The notes: generated from the sequence alone by a model not told the origin. Shown: positions 1-11,832, counted from the first letter of the stretch. The stretch: 64,000 nt of DNA from Syncephalis plumigaleata (GCA_025201365.1 JAIXMF010000010.1:434001-498000), one strand, 5' to 3'. Numbers and translations: made by a program.

Positions 1-1452
1 TTTGCCGTAAATAAACAGGCAGTGATGAGTGCATGCTGCATACTATGCATCTCGGCTTCTCTTATTCTAGTCGTTATAGCCGACAACGCCATTGACAAGC
101 ATCATATGGACATGTGTGCATGTCTACAACTACGGCATAGGACAACAAGCGTGATAGCCATAATGGCATCAATGTCGACAGGCATTACTAGTTTCAGAAT
201 TGAAGCTTGGCATTAAGCAACGTCTAGCAAAGGTATATGCAGCACCAGCACTACTGATATTACTATTATTAGTGTTGGCAGTAGGGTTGCTGCCTTCTAT
301 ACTAGGATGTATTATGTGCTCATCCATTAGTATTTCGCCATTTTGTCTGTAATGTACACATTGACTGAATAGACACACTTGTCTAACAATGACTTATCGA
401 TCATTTCGGAATGGACAATGCCATGCGGTCAGTGTCTAGCTAAGGTGTATGTTGTCTGTGCTCGAACACGTGTCTGTCAGGATGTAGAGAGAGTGCAAGA
501 AAATGCTAGAAAGTGTGCACGTATGGTAGTACGTATGAATTGTATGGTAAACGAATTAGTAATGCACCATTAGAAAAAGTGTAGATAAACTGTTGTTCAC
601 ATGTCTAAACACGCGAATACAATTTCTAACAGGCACGGACAATCACTGACAACTGATAACACGACGGCTTTAGTCGTGTGTTTCAAGGAACCGTAAAGCT
701 GGTTGTAACGCGTGTTTCATACACATTGCACACTATGGACACACACTATGGACACAAACACACATATACACGTACGTGCGTACGTAAATTGCATTGTCTG
801 TTGTTATCGTTTTAGTGTCATGTCATGCCACTTTCATTATTAATGTTTACTCTTGAAAGAATAGCATCTCCTGGTCATGTATTGCTTCATTGATGTTGGT
901 GAATGAAAGTGTATGATAATGAAAGAGAACCTCACTCACTTTCTATTTGAAAGATTGTCGGCAATTTCGTTTACAATCGTTTCAAAAACTTGACGCAGTT
1001 TCCTGTATTGTTACAGGTATCAAGTAGTTGCCAATAGGAGAGTTTAGCATGAAACGTCGGCCTATTCCTTGAAATGTATATCATAGAATAGTATTTTAAT
1101 AAAACTCTAACCGACAAATTAACAACCACATAATCATTTCTTTGCATTGCTTCCATTCCTTTCATTGTCATCGCATTATTTGCACTACAACTTACTATAA
1201 GCACTACATTCTATTACTATTATTTATTAGCATTTTCTTTACTTTTTGCATCATTACGCCTTGCATTATTTCTTGTGAGTTAATCCATCATCAACATCAT
1301 CATCATCATTTGCATCATTATCTGCATCATTGTCTGGGCATGCTTCTAGCTGCAGACTCGTACAGACTTCCTATTCTACTATCATTAAAAACGACAGAAG
1401 CAACAAAATAACAAAAAATTAATTGTCTCATTGATCACGCTACCTGCAAGTC
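1..1452. other. intergenic, no gene recognised
   Basis: AT-rich DNA with only short, low-quality open frames on both strands. Simple CAT/TCA-rich stretches near 1270-1340 make the apparent His-rich reading frames. I see no conserved protein motif, tRNA or repeat here. The last few hundred bases probably hold the promoter of the seven-helix gene that starts at 1453. Confidence 0.6.
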
Positions 1453-3153
1453 ATGGTAATTATCGGTGTAACCGAAGTGGAAATCTGGCCTGAAATACTT
1501 CAAAGTGTAATTAGCGGTCTGTTGCTTATACTGGCCTTGGCAAATTGCCTCATCTACAACAAACGAATCTACGTTGTAATCGTTCTCTTATGCAGCGGTA
1601 CGTATTAAACGAGTCTGTTGTATTCTCATGAACGAATTCTGCAATGTACTGACGTATCATATGCTTTCCCCCCTCCCTCCCCTCTAGTGAATGGCTTGGC
1701 CTCCTTTCTCCGTATTTGTCCCATGGCTGTAGTATCACGCAGTTGGCCATAGCTGACTTTGTCACAGATCTTGTGCCGCCCTTGTTGATAACACTTATTG
1801 GCTGGCTACTTTCCCTATGGTAAGTTTACGTCGGGAATGTACGATAGTGAGTCGCTCGTTGAATTGACATTGACATTGGCATCGACATCATCACGGTGTG
1901 TCGTCGGTACCATTCTGTGTCTAATCGGTGAATGACGTGTATTGCAATGACATATAGGTGCACCTCCACTGCCGCCATACTTTCGAAACAATGGCCATCG
2001 CGAATCCATCGATTATTCATTATTCTGTGGATATCCATCTTCCTGAGTACATTGGTATGCTTAGTGGGTCACGCGCAGTTCTACCTAATGTGGAGTAATG
2101 CCATCGAGGCGGACACGAATGGCGAGCAGCATAATAATTTTGTGGCTTTCCGTGCCTTCTCCACCCTAATGATCCCTGGTCTGATCGCCGTGTTCCTGTG
2201 GGTGGTCGTCCTAATCATTATCAATATTGCGCTGTGTCGTTATTGCATGAATGCCTCCGTGAACTATCATCCCAAAGGACTTGCCGATAAACAATGGGTA
2301 AGTCACCAGGATGGAAAGTACAACTAAAGCATCTAGCGCTAATATAAACCATTGTGTAGCAACTCTACGTATTACTCGTGTCAAAGATTAGCTGTCTCTG
2401 CACCCTTTGGCTTAGACTCATCGTGGTTGCCTCCACACTATGCGCATTTCATGATGCGAATGATTCCGTTCATGCTATGCCGTTATTCGCGCCTACAGTC
2501 ACCTCACTCGGTAATGATGATCCTAGCATGTTTTGGATTAATTATAGCGCGCGTATTTGTGTACTGATCGGGTTGGCGGGTCATCTAGTGGTATTCGGTC
2601 GAATGGGACGTGTGGATAAGCCTGTTATATTACGATCCATCTGTAATGGGCCCATGAACTCAATCAATACCTCAAAGATCTCTGTGGCACCAATACAAGT
2701 TGTGATAACCCGTCACAATCTGATCATCATCCGTCGAACAACCAGGATGCAAGTAGTTTGGAGTGTTCAAACAGTATGATTGCCAGTTCCTATTCCTCTA
2801 GCAAGATGACACCTATCGATACTACCCTACATACAATTATCGAGTATAGCGAGGATGAAGAGGACACGAATGAAGAGGATGAAGAGCATAGTTGTGAGTC
2901 TATTGAAGATCACGTAGAGACAACTAGCGAGGACAATGAGCAACAAATGTGTAATCAACAGCAAGAGCTCAATAGTCCAACATCAGATGTTGCCGTTCAT
3001 CAGTTGAAAGAAGCCACAACTACCAATAATACCGCAAGCGCAACGAATAACGATGACAATGATTCGTATGAGTTATCTTCTATCCTCTCGGAAGCAATAA
3101 TACAAGGTCGAAGTCGAAAAACAATGCTGAAACTTGCTACAAAGAGGATCTAA
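1453..3153 (+). CDS. predicted seven-helix membrane protein, family copy A
   Basis: Unrecognised multipass membrane protein. The exons I can join in one frame are 1453-1601, 1688-1819, 1958-2297 and 2360 onward. They give about seven hydrophobic segments separated by short polar loops, the usual GPCR-like layout. The intron at 1819/1958 splits a Trp codon after its second base (TG|G). The intron at 2297/2360 lies in phase 0 before a Gln. Both positions recur in the copies at 13.7 and 17.4 kb, which ties this gene to them. The first donor (GTATTA at 1602) is chosen on frame and is less certain. The helix frame stops at 2779. From about 2645 to 3153 a different frame is open and encodes a Ser/Asn- and Asp/Glu-rich stretch that would make a good cytosolic tail, so a further small intron or an indel near 2600-2700 is likely. 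Function is inferred only from topology. Confidence 0.6.
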
Positions 3154-3694
3154 TTATTATCACTATTATAATAGAATATCAATCAATTGTTAATAAATTA
3201 TGAATTAGTAATTTATAGTCCATCATTCACTTTAGGTGTAATAACGAATATCATCAAGCAATGTATGTATGCATGCATGTTATTGGTCATAATAGAAGGA
3301 TTCATTTGAAATAAAAGTCATTCTTTATTGTTGCTACCAGAAACTAATGATAACAACTATTCACACTACACGGCTGACAATAGCAATAACAAATAAACAC
3401 ACACGCGCGCTACTACACTGCTACACTGATGCTATTTGCCATTGCTATTAACAACAAATGGACTAGCCTAAGCCAATCTATTTGTGTTACCACATATCGT
3501 TAAAAAGAAGGGGAAAATGGTTATAGTTCGAGAAAGAGAGAGAGAGAGATCACCATCACCATCACGATAGTTAGGATACTATCATGATGGCAAGGCTATT
3601 CTCGAACAGTCTATAAAAAGTAAATAAAAAAGTCTATAAGGATGCCACAAATGGGCGAGCAATTTGATTAGCATATTTGCTATTGCTGCTGCTA
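3154..3694. other. intergenic, simple repeats
   Basis: AT-rich spacer between a plus-strand gene and a possible minus-strand gene, so it should hold two 3' ends. AATAAA-like signals lie near 3192-3196 and 3310. A GA-rich run near 3532-3548 and a short CATCAC tract follow. No coding signal is seen. Confidence 0.5.
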
Positions 3695-4216
3695 TTAACG
3701 GCTCATGCTTTCACGTAGATCAGATACACCTAAGAACACCGTCGAGATATCGTTCATCGTGCTCTTGCGTCGTCCATTCCAGCTGCGACAACCGCCAATA
3801 CCGAGATCTGGCGATGGCATGTAATGCATTGGTGACATGTCAGGCAATGCATTGTCACAGGTGGTCGGCCACAATGGCTTGCAATGCGTAGTAGGGATGC
3901 TACGCTGAGTGGCGGCGCGGGTCTTTTCGAGTTCCGCACGATCACTATCTTGCTGCGGGTTCTGCTGGCTGTACTCTTCGGCCTCTTCGATCATCCATTC
4001 ACGAGCGAGCAATTGACCAAGCGTCTTTTGCATGGTGCTACGTGCGTGGATGAATCGGCCAGGATGAGTACGACCACGAAGGGACGAGGAGAACCGGTCG
4101 GTATCGGCGGCGAGGGCACGGGCCGTCGGGGTTGGTGGACGATAAGGATGGAATGGACTGTGACTGCGTAGGCTCAAGCTACCATGGATAGGCTTGGGTG
4201 AGACAATAGACTGCAT
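3695..4216 (-). CDS. hypothetical protein, 173 aa
   Basis: Single-exon open frame of 173 residues. I do not recognise the family. The N-terminal third is rich in Ser, Pro and Arg. The middle holds an acidic, Gln/Glu-rich segment (about residues 62-100) that could be helical. The C-terminal part is low in hydrophobic residues, and there is no signal peptide or membrane segment. GC content is clearly higher than in the flanks, and that contrast is the main reason to think it is real. A plus-strand frame of 95 codons overlaps it and is the likely shadow. Only the open frame and the composition support it. Confidence 0.4.
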   Translation of the reverse strand: MQSIVSPKPIHGSLSLRSHSPFHPYRPPTPTARALAADTDRFSSSLRGRTHPGRFIHARSTMQKTLGQLLAREWMIEEAEEYSQQNPQQDSDRAELEKTRAATQRSIPTTHCKPLWPTTCDNALPDMSPMHYMPSPDLGIGGCRSWNGRRKSTMNDISTVFLGVSDLRESMSR

Positions 4217-5552
4217 GATGAAATAGTGGTAGTAGTACTAGAGACGTGATAATAAACAGAGAACAGTAAAGCAGGAGATATGTCGTTACAATAGCAAACA
4301 AACACAGATATCGGATGATACACGGGGGCAGGAACCGATAATCAAATCGTAATTGCAATAAATCTATAAGTGCCGAAGCTTCTATAAAATGGTTGTCGAT
4401 TGTTGGTGGTGGTTTGACTGGCTGATGGGCTGGTTGCTTGATAACAAGATGCTACTTGATCAAGTGAGGATACAATTGGCTTTCGTAGAGCGTAGTGAAG
4501 ACAAGAAGTGAAGATGTAGTGCTGATGGAAACCGAAAGGGATCATAGAAACGACCGCGTATTTATGGCTGATGGTCGAGTGTCGCGCGGGATAAGCAAGA
4601 AGATAAGCGGGCAGATAAGCAGGCAGACAAGTGAATGAATGAATGAATGGATAACACTGTGCATGTTTGCTGCACGACCTGCTACGGACGACTATTCGTT
4701 ACGCGACTACCGCTGGATAAGAAGAGAATAATGCACGACTTTGTTATCGATGTGTTTGTTCTACTTTAGGAGAAGCTGCACCAGTGACTGGTGCAAATGC
4801 CAAAGAAGCCCACGCTGGACATATTAACCCAGCATATCGCCGGTCACTGTACAAATATGCTGTACCGCCCCAGTCGTTTCTGCATTAATGTCGCCGTGCT
4901 GCTATTGTTGGTGGATGAATAAGAAACGCATAAATACGCATGCTGCGTCGAACAAGCAATGGTAGGTATTGACTGCAGTATCCTGCACCATTCGCAGCAT
5001 ATTACTACGCGCGACATTTCCGCGTGGAGTCCCGTAAACACCAATCAATTAAGCAGTAGTTGTGTCGCTGCAACATCGCACCAATTACATACGTCGACTG
5101 TACTCGACAATGACCATAAGGAACATTTCCGTATCGACTGTACAGGCATAATGTCCACATATCATTCCATCATTCCATCATTCCTTGTTTGTACCAATAG
5201 TTTATGCGATTGTAGCCAATATTGTGACTTCATCAACTAGAGAAGACTGTCGAATCTATTACGCTTTGCCATGATGTATAGACAATAAGCAGTAGGTCTA
5301 ATGATGATAATAATAATGAAGATGAAGGTGGTGGCAATGAAAACCAGCAATAGGCATTTTAATACTGCAAGTAACGAGTACTGGCAAATGCTTACATGAA
5401 GACCCTAATGAAGTGGGTATATTCCATTGCAAGTACAAAGCTTGATATTAGTCAATCGTATAAGGAATAGCACACTTCTTGATAGTTCTACTAATGCTGC
5501 TTCTAATTCATAATAAATTACTTTAATTCAATTGTTACTTTTAATGACAATA
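4217..5552. other. intergenic, no gene recognised
   Basis: About 1.3 kb with only short frames. A GCACCAGTGACTGGTGC near-palindrome sits near 4780-4796, and a GAATGAATGAATG tract near 4632-4647. The first part may be the 5' region of the minus-strand frame ending at 4216. The part just before 5553 is the flank of the inverted-repeat element. No conserved protein, tRNA or other element was identified. Confidence 0.5.
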
Positions 5553-5585
5553 CAGACTATTTCCATCCAATTTGCGCAGTTAGCC
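5553..5585 (+). repeat. left terminal inverted repeat
   Basis: 33-bp end, read inward CAGACTATTTCCATCC and onward to GTTAGCC. It pairs with 6071-6103 with three mismatches, all in the outer seven bases (positions 4, 5 and 7). A TA precedes it. Confidence 0.8.
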
Positions 5586-5770
5586 TTTAACGTTTACAGT
5601 TTATTAACAAATAGATTAACACAATTGTTAACACCATTATCACCGTAGAAATGCCAATTGATATAGCATAATAATAATAACAATTCAGTATTCAGTAATG
5701 GATCCTATATTGATAGCGATAACTATCATCATCAATTCTATACGATAGATGATACAAGTATACTAGTATA

Positions 5771-5986
5771 GTTGGATATTGCCATGTCATGCACTTACAA
5801 GTAACTATTGATTATCGTTTATGGAATCGGGATATGGCTGCATGTCTGAACTTCATTCAGATTATTCACGGTCTTCGTGCTAAAGGCCGTATTCCAACAC
5901 AATTCCAACGAGGTGCCGTTCCTTCTAAGCGTTCAAAGAAAGAAGGACAAGGACAACGGGGGTCCAAACAACAAAAAACAAATTAA
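5771..5986 (+). pseudogene. Fanzor-like (TnpB-homologue) C-terminal fragment
   Basis: The frame ending at 5986 encodes a short peptide with LWNRDMAACLNFIQI near its start, then a basic tail rich in Arg, Lys and Gln. The NRD-x-x-A-x-x-N pattern is the third RuvC motif that follows the zinc ribbon in TnpB and Fanzor nucleases, where the Asp is catalytic. Many zygomycete Fanzor-like proteins end with a similar WNRD...N block and a GLR...P..F.R segment. Two Cys/His positions lie just upstream, where a zinc ribbon would be, but the ribbon is not complete. The rest of the protein, including the first two RuvC motifs, is missing, so this is a remnant. An ATG at 5789 allows a 65-codon frame, though I doubt it is expressed. 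The family call rests on this one motif. Confidence 0.5.
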
Positions 5987-6070
5987 CCGCGGTGGTTATC
6001 GCCAATTATTCCGCTTAAAAATAATTGTAAGTGTTAACATCATAACTATTATTTATTCGTAAAGACATAA

Positions 6071-6103
6071 GGCTAACTGCGCAAATTGGATGGAAAAACC
6101 CTG
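6071..6103 (-). repeat. right terminal inverted repeat
   Basis: 33-bp end; its reverse complement reads CAGGGTTTTTCCATCC and then matches the left end without change for the remaining bases. A TA follows at 6104-6105, the expected target duplication of the Tc1/mariner group. Confidence 0.8.
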
Positions 6104-6683
6104 TAAGTGAATCTTGAGCATTCCAATAGAGAATATCACGATGTAACAATTAGTGACGTACGTTCACAACACAACTGTGACGATATTTTTGTGTAGACAA
6201 GTAAATCATATCGTGTCAATATCGGAATATCGGATTTATCATATTTGCTGTAGCGACAGCTCGGTAGAAGCACTTGCTTATCAATATCTTCTCGCGTTAC
6301 GGAAAAGATGGTGTATCACGAACCGAGGAACTCCCATGGCAAGGCGCGTAGATAGTAAGGACGATGCCTATAAAGACCCAGGCAAACTCGATGCCCCAAG
6401 AATAACAAGCAAGAAGACGCCGATTCCCTTTTCTCATAATAAACCCGTATTATCTTATGTGTATATTTATTATTGTAGAATCCTAACGTATCAACCGAAG
6501 GCCTATTAGCACTGCTAAGAAGCTACGGTTACGGAGCTATGTGTGAACATCGCTCTAAAGATTAACACGTACCAGTCAAAACGTGACAACAACCTTTTTC
6601 TCCTAACGCTTATTCATCAGTTACTCCTTTTTTATTACTACGCCATTCCTTTTTATCACTGACTACTGACCAATAGTTGAAAC
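6104..6683. other. intergenic, unexplained partly open stretch
   Basis: Spacer between the inverted-repeat element and the GID9 gene. A plus-strand frame is open over 6153-6509. Its second half (from about 6280) is rich in Lys, Arg, Asp and Pro and looks more protein-like than the rest of the spacer, but I recognise no family. It could be a small gene, an eroded gene or chance. The promoter of GID9 should lie in the last 200 bases. Confidence 0.4.
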
Positions 6684-8303
6684 ATGTATCGTATACCTCA
6701 AGAGAGTATTCTTGCCTTAGAACAACCACTACTAAAGGTATTTGCCTATTATTACTGCTTTATTCATTAGTGCGACACGAACTATAGCGTGTATGAATAG
6801 ATTCCTTATGATCAACTGCGACGACAGCAGCGAACACGACAGAAATACTGCGAAAAGGAGTTTGGCAATCATGAAAAGACTATGAAGAAACTATGTCGTG
6901 ATGTACAGCAATCGTCGCATGGAGACACGGTTGCCACCATTAAAGCACTTGACAGTATGACAAAGCGATTAGGGCAGCTGAAGCGAAAGGTATTCCATGA
7001 TATACATATTGGTCGCATTACTAAGTTAACCGAGTACTAATGCTGTTGCTTCAGTTGACTGATATCGATAGCGAACAACAGCAAGTTGTAGGACGTATTG
7101 ATGCACGACTCGGTCATCTGTCCGATCTCTGTCATGCCGATACGTTCGAGTCGTCAGAATGGCAACGATGGTCAGTTGTTAAGGTAAATCGAGTGCTAGC
7201 AGACTATTTGCTACGGGAGAATTGGCATGAGACTGCTGATAAACTGGTTCGCACGAAGCATATCGAAGTAAGTCCATTATACGCGTATTATCGATTGAGA
7301 ATGATAATGATATTCATGGTAAATACGTAGAAAATGATCGATTCCAATTTATTTGATCAAGCACAAATGATCGCACATTCACTTACCGAGAAGAGTACGA
7401 CAGAAGCATTGAAATGGTGTATTGATAATAAGAATGGATTACGTAAAATCAAGGTATGAACCCTTCTTATCTATAACTAGCTAGCTAGCTAGTTAGCTAG
7501 ATAAATAGAGATAGACAAATGTATTATAATCTAATCAACGGATGTTTGCGTAGAGTGTATTAGAGTTCAAATTACGTATTCAAGATTTCGTGGAATTAGT
7601 GCGACAACAACAAATGCTTGATGCGATCAAGTATGCACGTACTCATTTTGCACCGTTATTATCGGAAATGTTGACGGAGGGTGATGTCGATCGACATGAA
7701 ATGCTAATGCGACAAGTACGACAAGCAATGACCCTACTCGCCTATCGTAGCGATGACACGTCGGCACCGTATCATGCGATGTATGCATCTGAACGCTGGC
7801 ATGAACTGAAGAGTATCTTCCTGTCGACGCACGTTGAACTACACTCGTTGCCGTTACGTTCATTGCTATCGGTCTCGCTTCAAGCGGGATTATCCACGTT
7901 GAAGACTACGCAATGCAGTACGATCATCAAGGCACAACGTGATGATATGAAGAAACGTGAGCTGAACAGTCAGCAGCAGCAGCAGCAGCATTCGTATCCG
8001 TCAACTATTGATATTGCATCTCAGTATGGCGTTAGAGCAGTGGCATGTCCAGCCTGTGCCATTCCTCTCGACAAGTTAACCATGCATCTACCGTGTGCCC
8101 ATCATGAACATTCAACCATTGTTTGTCGTGTTAGCGGTAGAATATTGGGTGGATCCGAGTCAGCGTGTTGTGGCCCCAATGGACAGATCTATTCGCGTAA
8201 AGCGCTTGAAACACTGGCAGCTCAGAATAATGGCACAATTCTGTGTCCTATTACGGGAGATCAATTCAAGATGAAAGATGTTCAACGTGTGTTTATTATG
8301 TAA
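6684..8303 (+). CDS. FYV10: MAEA/GID9 (FYV10) subunit of the GID/CTLH E3 ubiquitin ligase
   Basis: RING-type subunit of the GID/CTLH ligase, which in yeast degrades gluconeogenic enzymes when glucose returns. Five exons join cleanly: 6684-6737, 6801-6989, 7055-7267, 7331-7453 and 7554-8303, giving 442 residues, close to the family length. The order matches MAEA: an N-terminal helical region, LisH (around residues 135-165), CTLH (around 175-250, with ALKWCIDNKNGLRKIK as its hallmark), CRA, then a RING-Gid domain with spaced Cys/His pairs. The protein ends RVFIM, as MAEA-type proteins end in a VYIM-like motif. The CTLH hallmark crosses an intron. A Gln run near residue 330 is a lineage-specific insert. 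All donors are GTA(A/T)-type and acceptors TAG or CAG. The identity is based on remembered family motifs and is strong. It should act with RMND5/GID2 as the RING pair. Confidence 0.93.
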
Positions 8304-8384
8304 ATAACTCATCCTATAGCCACATCTTATATTTTTTATAATTAGTATTATTATACTTGCACAATAAATAGTTGAACAAAATAA

Positions 8385-11300
8385 CTACACAGAAGGATGA
8401 TGATCAGTATTAGCAGTACTAGCAGTATCTGCATTCGGTATTGGCACTATTGGCACCATTTCTGATGCCTCCGGTGCATTGGTATCAGCCGTGAAACCGA
8501 AACGCCTAAATGGTCGTCGACGTGTAAGATTGCCACTATCACCGTATAGTCTATCCCATCGACGTAGTTCCGTGAGTGTTTGCATTTCCTCCGATGAACT
8601 TGGTGCAATCTCCTTCAAGGCTAGTTCAAAGTGTTTACGCATCAGTACACGATCGGCCGGTTCATGCATCTGCTGCATCTGTTGCTGCTGTTGTTGCTGG
8701 TGCAATAAATCGAAATCCAGTGGATCCAATTGTTGCGTATCAGTGATACCCGCCACTTGTTCGCGTATAGCCGCCAATGCAGCTGTTACACATAGATTCT
8801 TCAAATCAGATCCCGAATAAAGCGGTGTCTTCCTGGCTAATTCAAGACTGGTCATGCCATCCTCTAATTTCTCATTCGCCAGATGTTTATCCAATATTCG
8901 TTGTCGATCCTCCATGCTAGGTAGATCAACTGTAACATGATTTCGAGATGATTGCAATAAATTAGTTCGCCATCAATAAGAAGTAGTAAGGCGATACAGT
9001 AAACTTACCAAGTATCCTACGTGGCATTCTTCGTAATACCGCATCGTCCAAATCAAATGGTCGATTGGTGGCACACAGCACAGTCACACCTCTATTATGT
9101 AATCCGGAGCGTAGTCCATCCCATTCGGCCATGAATTGATTGACCGTTTCACGCTTGCCTGACCCGCCACCCAAGTCTGATCCTCGTGAGGCGAATAACG
9201 CGTCCACTTCATCGATGAATATAACGCAAGGTGCCATTTTACGTGCTATCGAGAAAATGGCCTTTACGTTCTTCTCGCTTTCTCCCACGTATTTGTCGTA
9301 GATGTCCGAGCCCTTGATCTCTAGCATGGACGAGCCACTTTCTGCTGCTACCGCTTTCGCTAGCATGGTCTTACCCGTGCCCGGTGGACCAAATAGTAGT
9401 ATACCCGTGAGTGCATGATCCGATAATACGCCATGATTAAAATGATCAGGATAGAGTAGCGGTAATGAAATAAGTGTTTGTAAAGCGCGAATTGTACTAG
9501 GTGCCGCGATAACATCTTTGAATGATACTTTAGTGCTGCCTATCCATAAATACAAGTAGATTAATCACTAATCAATTTGCGTATCCTATTCCTTTTCCTC
9601 CCCCTTCTTTGACTTACCTGGATTGACTAAACAGTCAACTAAGCGTTGTTCGTAGATGTTGAATTTACCACGTTGTAATTTCTGTGCATGTCGTTCCATA
9701 GCCAGTGTTTGCCACGTTTTACCCTCATTGCTCGGATCTATAACTTCCTCTTCCACAGTCTCCATTGCGTAGGTCGTGTTCCCCTTGACGATAGCCACCG
9801 CTTCTATGATCTCCTCGCTTGTTACTAATGGTTTATCGGTTGATCTCGCGCTCGATTCGTGCGATTGTTCCGCTAATCCTATGGCTGTATTGACCACGCG
9901 TACTACACGATCATAGGGCCATAGCTCATCCGTTATTTCCGGTATGGCTTCTTTATTCTCGGTTAACGCCGATAGAACATTGCGTTGGCGTAGCATACGT
10001 TTCATGTTGTGTATGTTTAACTCTGCAATTCGTTGCTGTTGCTGCGCTTTCCATCTACTTGTTATCATCACTCGTGCAGCCTCTATTGCTTCTTTAGTTA
10101 GTGTAACAGATGCATCGGTATCACCTTCATTGATGGCATTGGTAGTGGATGGTACACGCATAGGAATAAATGCATCCCATATACCTGCACCTCCATTAAA
10201 TGAAGCGGATAAATCCAAATCAGATGGGAATACCTCCGAATCATTGCATGATGCTATCAATGCCACTCGCATTCCTTCTCGTCGAACATTGTGAATGGCT
10301 CTTAATAGCGCGTACAATGCTGGTTGTCCAATCTTTGTTCTACCCAGATCAATAGCATCTGTTAAATGAATGAGTAATGGTTTGTAATTAGTAGACGATG
10401 ACGATGACGATGACGATGCCGACAATGACATTAATCTTATAAATAGCTGATGGAATGTAGCCGTCATTTTATCCTCTAACGTGGGTTGTTTCATATTTGG
10501 CTTGCGTGCTAGTCTGGTCGTCAATCCGCTCATTGTCGATGTTGCTGATTGTGCATCAAATAGCGCGCTTGTTATTATGCTACCCAATGATTGTTCATTA
10601 AGATTCGATATATTCTTGGATGCATACGGTGAATGAAAAGCAATACTGTTGGCTTGTCTCATATTTGCAGTGGCACTTGTATTTGTTATGGACGACACAC
10701 TACCGATATCATCATCATCGTCATCTTCCTCTTCTTCCTCCTCCTCCTCGTTGATTGCTTCATCATTATCGTGATCAAGCTCCTCTTCATCACCCTCTTC
10801 CATGTTATACTCGTCATTATCTGCCTCAATAAACGCATCATCCATGGCGGCCAACGAGTTATCATGAGCTCTTCGTGGATAGACAGGCCATAGATCATCT
10901 AAATATATATATATGCCATTGGCATTAGTTATAGTACATTAATGATATAGCTCATCATATAATTTACTACCTGAAGATGTTATTAATGGATCAAAAAGTT
11001 CCTGTAAAATCCATGGATTTAACTGACAAACATCGATATTAAGTTCCTTGGCCGTTTCTTGTACCGTATTGATAAGTAATGGTGTGGTATTTCGTGTAGA
11101 TGGTCTTAGTGCTATATGATCGCGTACATTATACCATGCTGCTATTCCTTGATTAGACGATGATGATGATGATGATGATGATGCAGCAGTAACATTTGAT
11201 GTCACTGTAGTTGCTGGATCAATGTGCGATCGAAGTGCCGATTTCACCGCTAATGTTAACTCTTTGCAAAACTTTTTCGGTGCAAGATGAAGCCAATTTT

Positions 11301-11832
11301 GCGTAGATGATTCTGCTTCCGTTTGTTGCAACAAGCATTTTTGTATTGTTTGATCGTTAATCGACACTGCCAATTGCAGGTACTGCTTGTGATTTGTTGC
11401 TATATCGCTCTGAATCGATTTGGCAGCATTATTGTTATTGCCACTATTATTACTATTGTCATTATTGTTATTGTCATTACCGCCATGCGAAAGAATACGA
11501 TGTTGACGACGTCGACCATTCGATCGTGATGAAACGAGTACTGGCGTAGATGGTAGATGTCGCTCTATAGGAATCAGCTTGTCATCCAGGTTGAGACTCG
11601 AGTCATCTTTGCATGGTTTACTATCATTGTCGTTGGCGAGTTGTTGAGATTCACTTGCATTAAATGAAATATTCGAATTACTATTATAAGTGCGTAATAA
11701 TATCGTACTATTCGCTCGATAGTAGCCTGCTGGTTTGTTGATAATATTGCGTGTCAATGGTACACCGTTTGTTGTACGCGTGGCGAACATAGAACGACCA
11801 GCTAATCCACGAGTTGCATTATAAGCATGCAT
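8385..11832 (-). CDS. large AAA+ ATPase, Msp1/ATAD1-spastin-like clade, mitochondrial-type N-terminus
   Basis: Four exons join in frame: 11832-10971, 10898-9618, 9539-9009 and 8929-8385, giving 1072 residues. The C-terminal third is a canonical AAA domain: GPPGTGKT (Walker A), VIFIDEVDALF (Walker B), a sensor/arginine-finger region ending VLRRMPRRILVDLP, and a small helical lid. The motif crossing the 8930-9008 intron confirms that splice. The pattern is that of membrane-associated meiotic-clade AAA proteins such as Msp1, fidgetin and spastin. The first 50 residues are rich in Arg, Ser and Ala without acidic residues, like a mitochondrial presequence. A middle region (residues about 430-680) resembles a degenerate AAA-like module without a P-loop, and a very acidic Asp/Glu stretch precedes it. 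Similar 900-1100 residue AAA proteins occur in many fungi. The function is likely protein extraction or unfolding at mitochondria, by inference. Confidence 0.85.

Larger units (their letters stand above)
5553..6103. mobile_element. small Tc1/mariner-type inverted-repeat element carrying a Fanzor-like fragment
   Basis: The 551-bp interval is bounded by 33-bp terminal inverted repeats (5553-5585 and 6071-6103) that match at 30 of 33 positions. The inner 26 bases match perfectly. Both ends begin CAG when read inward and each is flanked by TA (5551-5552 and 6104-6105). That is the pattern of the IS630/Tc1/mariner group with TA target duplication. There is no transposase with a DDE/D domain inside, so the element is non-autonomous. 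It encloses a frame (5789-5986) that resembles the end of Fanzor proteins. Fanzor genes are known to ride inside several eukaryotic transposon types, mariner among them, so the pairing makes sense. The three mismatches between the ends suggest it is not brand new. Confidence 0.75.

Noticed and set aside
1142-1411. Plus-strand 89-codon frame with His runs
   Set aside because: It is made by a CAT/ATC simple repeat, with no start context, family motif or codon bias.
8479-8820. Plus-strand 113-codon frame with a Cys run
   Set aside because: It is antisense to the last exon of the AAA ATPase. The Cys run is the complement of its Gln repeat.
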